Assembly: GCA_964592375.1 (NCBI GenBank)
Contig: CAZQDP010000003.1
Location: 22,071-86,070 of the forward strand
Source: CAZQDP01 sp964592375
Lineage (GTDB): Bacteria; Bacillota; Clostridia; RUG12999
Reading direction: 5' to 3'
Length of the DNA: 64,000 nucleotides
Under the pieces are notes generated by a model. The model had not been told where the DNA came from. It saw nothing but the letters and a program-made list of their open reading frames with translations, and did no database searches. A program made the translations under genes and the position numbers. This document shows, in pieces, positions 1 through 8,184 of the stretch (the first letter of the stretch is position 1; the number at the start of each line of letters is the position of its first letter).

Positions 1-1
1 T

Positions 2-223
2 ACAGCACAAAGTGGAACGCAGTATAATCGATGGTATAAAATGAAATACGAGATAGATATTGTGGCAGGTACATTCACCTGGTATGTGGACGGCACAGCC
101 ATTGCCGTGAATAAGGCTTTCCGAATACCTACCACCAGTTTGTATCAGATTAGCTTTGGCACCACAACCAATAGCGTAAAGGCAGATATTTATGTGGATA
201 ACATTAAGATATATGACAAATAA
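2..223 (+). CDS. C-terminal end of a secreted lectin-like (LamG/concanavalin-type) protein, partial
   Basis: The reading frame is open from the left edge of the window and ends at TAA 221-223, so only about 73 residues are visible. They contain the pattern WYKMKYEIDI...WYVDG...ADIYVDNIKIYDK. The same closing pattern (IYVDN or WIDNVKVYD) ends the beta-sandwich modules of the 1658-residue protein at 20588-25564, so this is probably the last beta-sandwich domain of another large surface or secreted protein. The start and the rest of the protein lie outside the window. The function of the whole protein cannot be judged. Confidence 0.65.
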   Translation, partial: TAQSGTQYNRWYKMKYEIDIVAGTFTWYVDGTAIAVNKAFRIPTTSLYQISFGTTTNSVKADIYVDNIKIYDK

Positions 224-258
224 TAATGTAAAAAAGTCAAAAAAATGAATTTTTGTAA

Positions 259-287
259 TTGACATGGGTACCATAATGTGATATAAT
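259..287 (+). promoter_or_regulatory. Sigma-A type promoter of the rplU operon
   Basis: TTGACA (259-264) and TATAAT (282-287) are separated by 17 bases, a consensus vegetative promoter. It lies just before the L21 leader and rplU. Confidence 0.85.
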
Positions 288-289
288 TT

Positions 290-365
290 CATACTAGCCG
301 CATAAGTTGGGTTATAAATGGCCATTCGCCTACCCAAAGCTTAGCGAGTATGGAGGATGGAGGTG
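290..365 (+). promoter_or_regulatory. Ribosomal protein L21 leader (autoregulatory 5' UTR)
   Basis: The stretch between the promoter and rplU matches in position and sequence style the Firmicutes L21 leader family (GGGTTATAAATGGCCATTCGCCTACCC and a following AGCTTAGCGAG stretch). Such leaders are thought to let ribosomal proteins of the operon control their own expression. The exact ends are estimated from the promoter and the rplU ribosome site. The call rests on recognition of the motif and its context, not on a covariance-model search. Confidence 0.6.
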
Positions 366-373
366 TAGCATTT

Positions 374-685
374 ATGTATGCTATTATTGAAACAGGCGGA
401 AAGCAGTACAAGGTTTGCGAAGGTGATTTTATCTACGTAGAAAAGCTTGGCTGTGAAGCTGGAGACGCCATTGTATTTGACAAGGTAATCGCCATTGTAG
501 ACGGAGAAAATACCAATTTTGGAGCTCCTGTCGTAGAAGGGGCAGCGGTGGAAGCGGTTGCTATTGCAAACGGCAAGGAAAAAAAGGTTAGAATTTTTAA
601 GTACAAGGCCAAAAAGGGTTATCGCAAACGTCAAGGACATAGGCAGCCGTACACCAAGGTTGAGATTAAAAAGATTACGGCCTAA
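374..685 (+). CDS. rplU: 50S ribosomal protein L21
   Basis: Encodes 103 residues beginning MYAIIETGGKQYKV, the standard L21 N-terminus, and containing the basic stretch KKGYRKRQGHRQPYT near the C-terminus. L21 binds 23S rRNA in the large ribosomal subunit. An in-frame ATG at 350 would add eight residues made from the ribosome site itself (GGAGGATGGAGG), so ATG 374 is the better start. It is the first gene of the rplU-prp-rpmA operon, the usual order in Firmicutes. Confidence 0.97.
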   Translation: MYAIIETGGKQYKVCEGDFIYVEKLGCEAGDAIVFDKVIAIVDGENTNFGAPVVEGAAVEAVAIANGKEKKVRIFKYKAKKGYRKRQGHRQPYTKVEIKKITA

Positions 686-688
686 GTC

Positions 689-1015
689 ATGATAAAGGTA
701 CACTTATGGTATACCAAAGATGGCCACATGAAGTCATATGCAGTGATGGGCCATTCAGGAATTGCACCACAAGGGAAAGACATTCTGTGTGCCGCGGTAT
801 CCGGAGGCGTACAGGCGATTACCGTCGGTATGCTAAAGGTAGCCGGCAAACAGGCTACATTCAAAAAAAAGAAGGGGTTTTTATACTGCGCTGTTCCTGA
901 GCGAATTGCGAAAAGAGCAGAAATTGCTGCCCTTACAGATGCCTTGGAGGCTTTTATCACAGAGCTTGCGGGTCAGTATAAAAACAATATAGATGTTGTA
1001 AGACGAAAGGTGTGA
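689..1015 (+). CDS. prp: Ribosomal-processing cysteine protease Prp
   Basis: A 108-residue protein of the Prp (YsxB) family. The catalytic pair is visible as His22 in GHSG and Cys34 in GKDILCAA, at the positions known for the Staphylococcus enzyme. In Firmicutes, Prp removes the N-terminal extension of ribosomal protein L27. The gene sits between rplU and rpmA, three bases after the rplU stop, and both L27 copies in this window carry the matching cleavage motif. It is cytoplasmic and of normal family length. Confidence 0.93.
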   Translation: MIKVHLWYTKDGHMKSYAVMGHSGIAPQGKDILCAAVSGGVQAITVGMLKVAGKQATFKKKKGFLYCAVPERIAKRAEIAALTDALEAFITELAGQYKNNIDVVRRKV

Positions 1016-1324
1016 CGAAGATGTTTAAAATTGATATTCAATTATTTGCACATAAAAAAGGTGTGGGTAGCACCAAGAACGGTCGCGACAGTGAAGCCAA
1101 AAGATTAGGCGTAAAAAGAGCGGACGGCCAGTTTGTTCTTGCAGGCAATATTCTTGTTCGGCAGAGAGGCACAAAAATCCATCCGGGTTCCAATGTCGGC
1201 AAGGGCAGTGACGATACATTATTTGCGCTTATCAGCGGCAAAGTAAAATTTGAGCGACTTGGCAAAGATAAAAAGCAGGTTAGCATTTACGCATAAACGA
1301 AAACAAAAATAAAAGGCAAGCAAA
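980..1324 (+). repeat. Left copy of 345-bp direct repeat containing rpmA
   Basis: Bases 980-1324 recur at 8235-8579 with a constant offset of 7255. I see three mismatches (1008/8263, 1298/8553, 1303/8558) and none in the rpmA coding sequence. The repeat begins in the last codons of prp. It ends at the first arm of the original rpmA terminator, whose second arm is missing here but present after the right copy. The two copies bracket the restriction island. Confidence 0.95.
1021..1296 (+). CDS. rpmA: 50S ribosomal protein L27, copy A
   Basis: A 91-residue L27 beginning MFKIDIQLFAHKKG. The LxxFA|HKKG motif is the known Prp cleavage site, so about nine N-terminal residues should be removed to expose the mature N-terminus that reaches the peptidyl-transferase centre. 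A GTG at 1012 overlapping the prp stop would add three residues, but ATG 1021 with upstream AAGGTG fits the family better. It is nucleotide-identical to copy B at 8276-8551. This copy keeps the ancestral upstream context (rplU, prp) but has lost its own terminator. Confidence 0.95.
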   Translation: MFKIDIQLFAHKKGVGSTKNGRDSEAKRLGVKRADGQFVLAGNILVRQRGTKIHPGSNVGKGSDDTLFALISGKVKFERLGKDKKQVSIYA

Positions 1325-1398
1325 TGAGATTTCAACTTAGGGATTAATTAAAGCAAGTAAATTCCTTACCAACTCTTTTGAAGCTGAAACCCGAAAGT

Positions 1399-1438
1399 AA
1401 AGACTGCACCGAAGGATTAAACCTTTATTGCAGTCTTT
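1399..1438. terminator. Hairpin terminator between rpmA copy A and methyltransferase 1
   Basis: Perfect 10-bp stem AAAGACTGCA (1399-1408) / TGCAGTCTTT (1429-1438), with a smaller AAGG/CCTT helix in the loop. T-rich sequence follows on the plus side, and it could serve the converging genes in both directions. It may replace the terminator that copy A lost. Confidence 0.65.
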
Positions 1439-1603
1439 GTTGTTTTGTGGTTTAAAGTATTTTTACAGATTCGAGTGTTCGCTGTCTTTCGCTTGATAAA
1501 GAAAATTGAATATGTAGCGTAATTTTTATTCTCTTATTATGAACTAATCTACATAAATTTTTTCGTCCTTGCAAAACTTTTCGTAAATAATTACCACTCT
1601 GTT

Positions 1604-2833
1604 TCAGCTTATAATCAAATCCACTAATGCTGTACCAATGCGAGTTACCAATGGAACGACTAGGGCGTTGCCCATTGTAAAATATCGCATCTTTTCAGGC
1701 ATACCTGTATTTGTCCAGTTGTCTGGAAACCCATTTAGTCGTTCACATTCAAGTGGTGTTAATGTGCGTAACCGCTCAGTAGTTAAGTCTTTTACAACAT
1801 GGGATGTTCGTCCTATCTTTGATTCCGATGTAAGCATTGTTCGCGAAGGCATATCTAGCGGTTCTGGGAACTTAACACTTCCTTCAGAAAAATAATATTT
1901 GCTTCCGTCTTTTCTGTGGCGAAGTTCATTTTTCGCTCCTTTTGCATATATCCATTGGGTGATGTCATTTTCGCGTAAAAAATAATGCTCATCTACAGGT
2001 GTAGTTTCTAGAACTGCTTGCAATGGTATAGATTTTTCATACTTGGGCTGTACATCCACGGAGTATATGCGAGCGTTCATCATAACACCGGCATTATATA
2101 AGCGTACACGCTGACTATGTAGAACGGATTCAATATTCATATATTTCATTTCATCTATCCAATTATTTGTAAATGTTCTACTGTGAGTTTCGATAGGGAA
2201 AGCCAGTGAAAATATGCCATTCTTTGTAATGTGCTGATGCATTGCTTTTAAACCTCGGGTGCATACTCCTTCCGCTAAACAGCGGAATATTTCTGTTTCG
2301 TTGAGATATGCTATAATAAAAGTTCGTCTTCGGCGTTGAGCTTGTCCATAATCAGCTGCATTTATAACACGCCATTCGACGGCGTATCCCTTTTCATATA
2401 AACAACGTAAAATAATAGAAAAATCACGACCGTATTGCTTGGCAGGAGACCTAAGTATCCAATCAACATTTTCTAGTAGGATATACTTAGGTTTCTTTTC
2501 TTTTATAATGTCATCTATCTGCCACCAGAGCACGCCTTTTGCACCCTCGATACCGGCAGAGTTCTTTTTCATTATAGAATAGTCTTGGCAAGGGAACCCC
2601 CCTACGAGAAGGTCGTGGTCAGGCACATCATGTTTGACTTTTGCAATATCACAACAAACATGAGAAACTTTGCTTCCAAAGTGTGATGTATAGCACTCGA
2701 AAGCATACTGTTTCTGCATTGATGGTTCCCATTGGTTAACCCACAAAAATTTGTAATGCTCAGATGCCCTCTCAAGTCCTAATCGAAAGCCTCCCACTCC
2801 AGCAAAAAGTTCAACTGTTCTAATACTTTTCAT
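1604..2833 (-). CDS. DNA (cytosine-5) methyltransferase 1 of the Sau3AI-type system
   Basis: A 409-residue C5 cytosine methyltransferase. Visible motifs are I (ELFAGVGGFRLG), IV with the catalytic Cys (GGFPCQDYS), VI (ENVD), VIII (QRRRR), and near the end the RLTPLECERLNGFP and GNALVVP motifs IX-X. The extra pattern GVLWWQI and the region FSEG..FPEP..MPSRTMLTSES are shared with methyltransferase 2 and, from memory of the family, with M.Sau3AI, so methylation of GATC is the likely specificity. ATG 2833 is chosen because GGAGG lies six bases before it; ATG 2845 would use that ribosome site as codons. It stands apart from the other three island genes, downstream of a 168-bp remnant, and may be transcribed separately. 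Confidence 0.9.
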   Translation of the reverse strand: MKSIRTVELFAGVGGFRLGLERASEHYKFLWVNQWEPSMQKQYAFECYTSHFGSKVSHVCCDIAKVKHDVPDHDLLVGGFPCQDYSIMKKNSAGIEGAKGVLWWQIDDIIKEKKPKYILLENVDWILRSPAKQYGRDFSIILRCLYEKGYAVEWRVINAADYGQAQRRRRTFIIAYLNETEIFRCLAEGVCTRGLKAMHQHITKNGIFSLAFPIETHSRTFTNNWIDEMKYMNIESVLHSQRVRLYNAGVMMNARIYSVDVQPKYEKSIPLQAVLETTPVDEHYFLRENDITQWIYAKGAKNELRHRKDGSKYYFSEGSVKFPEPLDMPSRTMLTSESKIGRTSHVVKDLTTERLRTLTPLECERLNGFPDNWTNTGMPEKMRYFTMGNALVVPLVTRIGTALVDLIIS

Positions 2834-2876
2834 GACATCCTCCATATATCAGCATTATTTTATACTATATAAAGCA

Positions 2877-2912
2877 CAACACAGAGAGCCGGCAATACGC
2901 CTATCTGTGTTG
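2877..2912. other. Hairpin upstream of methyltransferase 1
   Basis: Perfect 9-bp inverted repeat CAACACAGA (2877-2885) / TCTGTGTTG (2904-2912), 44 bases upstream of the methyltransferase 1 start. There is no clear T-run on either side. It could be a weak terminator or a regulatory hairpin; function unknown. Confidence 0.4.
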
Positions 2913-3102
2913 TTGATTTATTCGTGTGCTGCAGTCACGGGATTAATGATATCATAAACACAGTATTCTGTATTCATCTATACATACTCTCCCCCAAAAT
3001 GCATCTAGATTCAGCTATCCCCTTAAGGTCATTGTCAACAACCCAAATCGCGATTCGAATTATCTAGATTTCCTCTATTCAGTATTCTCAGTTGCGTTTT
3101 AG

Positions 3103-3270
3103 TCAATCTTCTGTATAGCCAACCTTTTCCGATACAGGATTCACGCCAATAAGAAAAGCCATGCAGCACTTGAAAATTGCTATATCCAGCGTAGGGAATA
3201 AACCGTCGCTTTTGATAACGATAGCCGAAATGCTAAAGTTGTTAACTAGCAGCTTTTCAGCATAGCCACC
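3103..3270 (-). pseudogene. Remnant of an unidentified gene between nuclease gene and methyltransferase 1
   Basis: Reading the minus strand, 55 codons are open before TGA 3105-3103 and encode a protein-like stretch (GGYAEKLLVNNFSISAIVIK ... ILIG-like hydrophobic part ... GVNPVSEKVGYTED). There is no start codon in frame; a stop lies just upstream, and a short ATG frame with a ribosome-like GGAG ends there, suggesting a frameshifted C-terminal fragment. I do not recognise the family. The rest of 2913-3334 holds nothing I can identify. Confidence 0.35.
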
Positions 3271-3334
3271 TTTTAGTTTTTACTCTCCATATACTTTCGG
3301 GTCTCTGTGTAGTATAATTATTCCTTTGAATGTT

Positions 3335-4486
3335 TCATGGTTCGTCAGTCCGCTCAAACTGAGGAGTTACATCAACATAGCTGATTAAACCATCATCATA
3401 TGAATATTTTAGAAACTTAAGTTCCATCCATCGTTTATTCCGAACAGGGTGACTTCCGAGTGTATAATATCGTTTAGCCACATTACGATAATATTCAGCA
3501 ATATCACCTTCATAGTTTGATGCGATTATACAGGCTTCAATAGCCTCGTAATCCCCATAGGCATATTCGTTACATACCCAATCCACATATTTAAGCACCT
3601 GATCAATGGTGTCATAATATGCAGAATCCCTTTTTAGTTCAGCAACAAGATATTCAAAGGGAATTTTTGTGCCTGCTAGATAACGCATCGCTAAAACATC
3701 GATTTTATCCATATAATCTATTGACTTAAACGGTGAAGCGATGACTTGGTGTGAAACGTAGTCCCAAATCCCTAAAGGCTGATCTCGGTTATAGCAAATG
3801 TCATATACAACCGCAGCTTCCAACGCCATTTCGTGCCTTGTTTTGTTCCCAGTGCAACAGGTGCGTAACATTGCCTCTGGAGTAATGATATATTGGGACA
3901 AATCTTTAGATGCAATATAAGTATGTGTTGCAGCCTTTTCAGCAAAGATGTGAGTTCTTGTTTGTGTTTCCTGCTGACGTCGCAGAAGGAAAATTTCTTT
4001 CAATGATTCGTTTTCTTCATCGCCAAGTTTGATAAAAGAAACCTTCCAAAACGCACGAAGCATTTTAATGGTATTAGGCTTATATGTCAGTATCTCGTCA
4101 GTATCAATGCCTTCCTCAAAAAAATAGGGAGAGCCTTTAAATGTGCAGATCCAGCGATAATGGGAGCTATCCGCCCCAAAATCCACCAATAAGTCATCAT
4201 GGATATCTTGATATTCAACATCTATTTTGGCTGATGAGTTTGGATAGTTACAATACTTACAGTCTGGCCCCACAGTTATTAGTTCTCCTATTCCATAATA
4301 TTTGCGTTTACAGAAGAAGTAAATGTTGTCATTAGGTTTCATAGACATATAGTCTGCAAGAGTTCCTTCAAAGGGAATAGGAGATAAACTATTTAGATAA
4401 GTTGAATAGATTCCTTTTTCTGCACATTTGCGGATGACATCAACAGAATCAGCATTTCCACCAATTGCAAATACATATCCCGCCAT
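3335..4486 (-). CDS. Predicted nuclease with EVE/PUA-like N-terminus and PD-(D/E)XK-like C-terminus, restriction-associated
   Basis: A 383-residue protein I cannot assign to a named family. The N-terminal third (YVFAIGGNADS..., then NIYFFCKRKYYGIGELITVG) resembles the EVE/PUA-type beta-barrel that in other proteins reads modified bases. The C-terminal third has a conserved-looking nuclease pattern: KIDVLAMRYLAG, then YLVAELKRD and IDQVLKYVDWV, i.e. D...E-x-K followed by DQ...Y..W, as in PD-(D/E)XK enzymes of the RecB/NucS kind. A middle part has CNYC and CC cysteines (PDCKYCNYPN, RTCCTG). The start ATG 4486 overlaps the stop of the Sau3AI-like gene in TAATG, so the two are translationally coupled and probably work together. 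It may be a second restriction subunit or a modification-dependent nuclease; both are inference. Confidence 0.65.
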   Translation of the reverse strand: MAGYVFAIGGNADSVDVIRKCAEKGIYSTYLNSLSPIPFEGTLADYMSMKPNDNIYFFCKRKYYGIGELITVGPDCKYCNYPNSSAKIDVEYQDIHDDLLVDFGADSSHYRWICTFKGSPYFFEEGIDTDEILTYKPNTIKMLRAFWKVSFIKLGDEENESLKEIFLLRRQQETQTRTHIFAEKAATHTYIASKDLSQYIITPEAMLRTCCTGNKTRHEMALEAAVVYDICYNRDQPLGIWDYVSHQVIASPFKSIDYMDKIDVLAMRYLAGTKIPFEYLVAELKRDSAYYDTIDQVLKYVDWVCNEYAYGDYEAIEACIIASNYEGDIAEYYRNVAKRYYTLGSHPVRNKRWMELKFLKYSYDDGLISYVDVTPQFERTDEP

Positions 4487-5841
4487 TATTTCTCCTCCCT
4501 TATTTGTTCAGCGATATAGCGGTTATTCAGCCAAAAACACTGCTTTGTCATCGTTCGACCGTCCGGAAGTTGAAGTCTATCATCAGCATTCCTTCCATGG
4601 GGACGCACATGAGCAATGGGGCTTTCAGATTGCTTTGGAAGGTTATTTCTAATCCCATTAGGAGTCTGACACAATACTACACCATCCCGGATAGTTTGTA
4701 CGGTGCGTTCCCACACGTGGCGTACTTCTTCCGAATCATCGTTTGAAATGTTCCAGAACTTTATACTATCAAAAATCAGATTACCATGTTCGTTTTCACG
4801 GAATATAACGAACAGAAATTTTGTCGGGGCAAGATAGTTATACAGAGCAGATTCTTCCCATATTTCTTCTTTACTCAATTCAATAAAACTAAAAGTGGGG
4901 AATGACATACTCTCTTTTATCGCACCATCTCTCCGAACACGAATAGTTTTTGGCACGATTTGCGCTTTTTGAAATTCCTCCGTATAGGCAATTTTTCCCT
5001 TAATGTTTAGCATTCTTCCCAATAGAATCTCATTTAGGTTTTTTGCTGTACTTTCTACACCAAAAAGTGCCTTTAAAGCAACTTGAGTCATTCCGTAGAA
5101 GTTGCTCACTTTTCTGATTATGTACTCTTCAAAGGTGCAGTGTATCAAAAGACTCCAGTGTCTGATTATTCGTTCGCTTTGCATATCACCAAATATGTAC
5201 TTATTTAGTATTTGCGTCATATAGGATGCCTTCAATGAATAGGCACGTTGCTTTGCGGGAATATTTGAAAAAGGCTGCAGCCGGACACTTGCTGCAGTGG
5301 CGCCTTTAGTACATGCAGCCAAATAAAGCGTATCGCCCTCAGACAACTGATGAGCATTTCCACTACGCACTTTGTTCATAATAGTTACCCAATCATGCTC
5401 AATGACCATCAGGTCCTCTTCTGGAAAACTGAACAGAACAGCAGCGTCAATCTTATAATCACCTTTAGGGCGGTCTTGTAGATGCTCATATGACATAAGA
5501 AGCATCGTGTTGCACTTATGCCAAAAAGAACTGGATTGGAAGGTTTTGTCACATTCCTCCATATAATTTATGATATTGCATACGAGTCGCTCTTTTGCTC
5601 GTATACCATCTCTGCCGTGCACATAAGGAGTAGCCTTTAATTCAACCCCAGCTTCAGGAAAGTCCGGCTCTGACTCGGAATTGGGAGTATAACCATACCA
5701 ACTTTCTTCAATAACAGTGCCTATAGCACCCTTGCCAGTAGAAAGTCGACCAGTCTTATCTACATACTTTAGTGGAATGCCTATTATTTCTTGTGCGCGC
5801 TTTAAGACAGCTTCCTTAGTGCAATAAACTGTTCCTTCCAT
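4486..5841 (-). CDS. Sau3AI/MutH-type restriction endonuclease (GATC-specific predicted)
   Basis: A 451-residue type II endonuclease of the Sau3AI family (Sau3AI itself is about 489 residues). The N-terminal MutH-like domain carries the catalytic set D-x6-E-x-K as Asp60, Glu67 and Lys69 in PDFPEAGVELKATP, followed by AKERLVCNIINY. The second half has LYLAACTKGA, AKQRAYSLKASYMTQIL and HVRPHGRNADD, which match the allosteric C-terminal MutH-like domain of Sau3AI. Cleavage at GATC is the expected activity. A GTG at 5904 would extend the protein, but ATG 5841 (preceded by AAAGGA) aligns with the family N-terminus MExxxxTKxAV. It lies downstream of methyltransferase 2 and overlaps the next gene by one base, so the three form an operon. 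Confidence 0.9.
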   Translation of the reverse strand: MEGTVYCTKEAVLKRAQEIIGIPLKYVDKTGRLSTGKGAIGTVIEESWYGYTPNSESEPDFPEAGVELKATPYVHGRDGIRAKERLVCNIINYMEECDKTFQSSSFWHKCNTMLLMSYEHLQDRPKGDYKIDAAVLFSFPEEDLMVIEHDWVTIMNKVRSGNAHQLSEGDTLYLAACTKGATAASVRLQPFSNIPAKQRAYSLKASYMTQILNKYIFGDMQSERIIRHWSLLIHCTFEEYIIRKVSNFYGMTQVALKALFGVESTAKNLNEILLGRMLNIKGKIAYTEEFQKAQIVPKTIRVRRDGAIKESMSFPTFSFIELSKEEIWEESALYNYLAPTKFLFVIFRENEHGNLIFDSIKFWNISNDDSEEVRHVWERTVQTIRDGVVLCQTPNGIRNNLPKQSESPIAHVRPHGRNADDRLQLPDGRTMTKQCFWLNNRYIAEQIREEK

Positions 5842-5970
5842 ATCAACGTTCCTTTCCATTGGCATAGTAATGTGATATGAGACAAGACTTCGGTAATCAC
5901 TCACATAAGGTCATCTCATTTTTCTTTTTCGAGCTATTGATTCTTATAATAACATAATTTCTATAAAAAG

Positions 5971-7185
5971 TCATTCTGCTTTAATGATATCATCCAGTAC
6001 TTTCCCCATTCTTGTTATCATTGGGACTACTAGAGCATTTCCCATACAGAAATATCTAATTCTTTCCGGCATACCAGTGTTCGTCCATTCGTCGTCAAAG
6101 CCCTGTAGACGTTCGGCTTCAATGGGAGTCAACAGGCGAAGCCGACCTGTTCCGGGGTCCGTTACAACGTGAGTGGAGCGGTTCAATGTGGATTCACTTG
6201 TAAGCATCGTTCGACCAGGCCTGTCCCATGGGTCAGGGAAGGATATTGGACCTTCAGAGAATACATATTCATGACCATTTGCGGACTTCCTTGATATCTT
6301 TTTTGCCCCTTTCAAATAAGTCCACTTGGGCATTTTATCGTTAGTTATATAATATCTTTCATTGACATTTTTTTGAAGAATCTTTCCAAGTAATATAGGT
6401 TGCTCTTCTGCTTCCATAATCTTCGCAGTTGTAATCATACCTTTGTGCATATACCCTGAGTTTTCAAAGGCAAAGGCAAAATTATCACTAACTTCAACGA
6501 TATCAGTGCCGATTTCTGTGACCTTTGATTTATCCATTTCTTTAATCGGAAAAGCTTTGACCATAAACCCGGCTTTATTCAGTATATCTTCTGAAGAGAT
6601 AGCAGCCATTTTTTGCCCGTATACAGTATCATTACGGTAAGCAAATATAAATGTTCTGCGACGTCTTTGTGCCGTACCGTATTGCGCCGCATTAATGATA
6701 CGCCATTCAGCGCTATACCCTTGTTCTGCAAGACATGATAGTATAACACCGAAATCGCGACCTCTCTGCTTTACAGGGGACTTAAGTAGTCTATCGACAT
6801 TCTCAAGAATACAAAAAGGAGTCTTCTTTGCAATAAGAACATCTCGTATCTGCCACCAGAGCACACCCTTCTTGCCTTCGATACCTTTTGAAGATGCAAG
6901 GGTATGAGCAACGCTATAATCTTGGCAAGGAAATCCTCCAACCAAAAGGGTATGGTCGGGAATTGCTTTCTTATCCATAAGGCTTATGTCTTCACCTGTA
7001 TGGAATTCACCATTGATGTCAGCACATTCTTCGTAATGCTTGACATAACACTCATGAGCCCATTGTGTTTTTGCTCCTGGTTCCCATTGTGAAAACCATG
7101 TTGTATTCCAGCCTGATTCGAGCCGGTCAAACCCAAGGCGAAATCCGCCAACTCCTGCAAATAGTTCGCAAATCTTCTTTTCCAT
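5971..7185 (-). CDS. DNA (cytosine-5) methyltransferase 2 of the Sau3AI-type system
   Basis: A 404-residue C5 cytosine methyltransferase, paralogous to the one at 1604-2833. Motif I ELFAGVGGFRLG, motif IV GGFPCQDYSVA with catalytic Cys, ENVDRLLKSPVKQRGRDF, QRRRRTFIF, the target-recognition part GHEYVFSEGPISFPDPWD, and C-terminal RLLTPIEAERLQGF and GNALVVP are all present. It resembles M.Sau3AI more closely than methyltransferase 1 does, notably in the target region. ATG 7185 is preferred because AAAGGAGGGC lies directly upstream; an ATG at 7215 gives ten extra residues with no such signal. It is the first gene of the minus-strand restriction operon, which suits early protection of host DNA. 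Confidence 0.92.
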   Translation of the reverse strand: MEKKICELFAGVGGFRLGFDRLESGWNTTWFSQWEPGAKTQWAHECYVKHYEECADINGEFHTGEDISLMDKKAIPDHTLLVGGFPCQDYSVAHTLASSKGIEGKKGVLWWQIRDVLIAKKTPFCILENVDRLLKSPVKQRGRDFGVILSCLAEQGYSAEWRIINAAQYGTAQRRRRTFIFAYRNDTVYGQKMAAISSEDILNKAGFMVKAFPIKEMDKSKVTEIGTDIVEVSDNFAFAFENSGYMHKGMITTAKIMEAEEQPILLGKILQKNVNERYYITNDKMPKWTYLKGAKKISRKSANGHEYVFSEGPISFPDPWDRPGRTMLTSESTLNRSTHVVTDPGTGRLRLLTPIEAERLQGFDDEWTNTGMPERIRYFCMGNALVVPMITRMGKVLDDIIKAE

Positions 7186-7381
7186 AAAGCCCTCCTTTGA
7201 CCGTCTTGCGGTCAACTCGCTTAAAATATTTATAGGCCGAGAAACTTATCTCTTATTAGCACCGACAGACGCCGGATCATTGGCCTATATTATATATATA
7301 AATACTTAAATTTCCCTTTGTATCAGAAAAAAACTCTTTAATATCTTCAACTTTACGGTGTCATGGGGACATGAAATTTTG

Positions 7382-8136
7382 TCACTTTGTTCTACTTATT
7401 ATCCTTCTTGAAATCCCCGTTAAACGCTCTAATTGCACTATTGATAGAGCATATCTATTCCTTAGCGCGGCTATATATTGATCTCTTTCTCCTCGTAGTA
7501 ATATGACTAATTCCAATATTTCCTTATCTTTTAAAACATTCTTATTTTGCGCTGAGCCTGCTCATCACTTAATCGTTTTCTTTCTGCTATTGAAAAATTG
7601 CTAATATCCTCTTTTTTGTGAAATGCAATAAATTCGTTCACAGCATTTTTTTCTCATGTGTGATAACATCAATAGTTGACATTTAATATCTGCAAGACAA
7701 ATACCTTTGCTTATATCATCATAACTGACAGATTAAGTTTATCAATTACTCCTGCTTGTAATGGATTCTTATGTATATACAGAATAAAAGGGAGATAATA
7801 TCTTTCATTTTCTACCGAATCACTTTATATCTGTTTGCTAATAAACATCCGCCTCGTAGATATTTAAAATTATACCATCCCACGCAACGTGTTAAAAGAT
7901 TATACATTATTTTCTTAATATCACCAGTTATTTTTTCTTTCATATATAGATAAACATAATTTTTCATCCAGAAACATGTATATATTTCACATGGTTTTTT
8001 GTGTTTTGATAACTGTTAATATTTAAATTAACTTTTCGAAATCTTGAATTTCTTCAAATATATTCTGTCTGTTTATAACTTAAAAAATAATATAGTAAAA
8101 TCCTGTTTCGCTAAGTTTTCTGGACAGTTTGCTCAT
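7382..8136 (-). pseudogene. Decayed Y1 (IS200-like, REP-associated type) transposase
   Basis: Translation of the minus strand in shifting frames gives the ordered signature of this family: start MSKLSRKLSETGFYYIIF, then NRQNIFEE, then RCVGWYNFKYLRGG, NRYKVI, YIHKNPLQAGVIDKLN, NAVNEFIAFHKKEDI, and the C-terminal helix-turn-helix part ALSIVQLERLTGISRRIISR. Several frameshifts and stops break it, and the HUH-type motif is no longer recognisable (a degenerate YVYLYM stands where HxH is expected). Such transposases act on single-stranded hairpin ends. The ATG at 8136 and the final TGA 7384-7382 are still in place. Confidence 0.8.
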
Positions 8137-8155
8137 GTTTTATTACCTTTACAAG

Positions 8156-8184
8156 ATTATACCATTCACCTATTTATTTGTCAA
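8156..8184 (-). promoter_or_regulatory. Consensus promoter of the decayed transposase
   Basis: On the minus strand TTGACA (8184-8179) and TATAAT (8161-8156) are 17 bases apart, a perfect sigma-A promoter 20 bases before the transposase ATG. It survives although the gene is broken, and would drive antisense-free transcription into the AT-rich part of the island. Confidence 0.75.

Noticed and set aside
341..703. Open frame of 120 codons on the minus strand over rplU
   Set aside because: It is a shadow of the conserved rplU gene; no ribosome site and no protein-like features.
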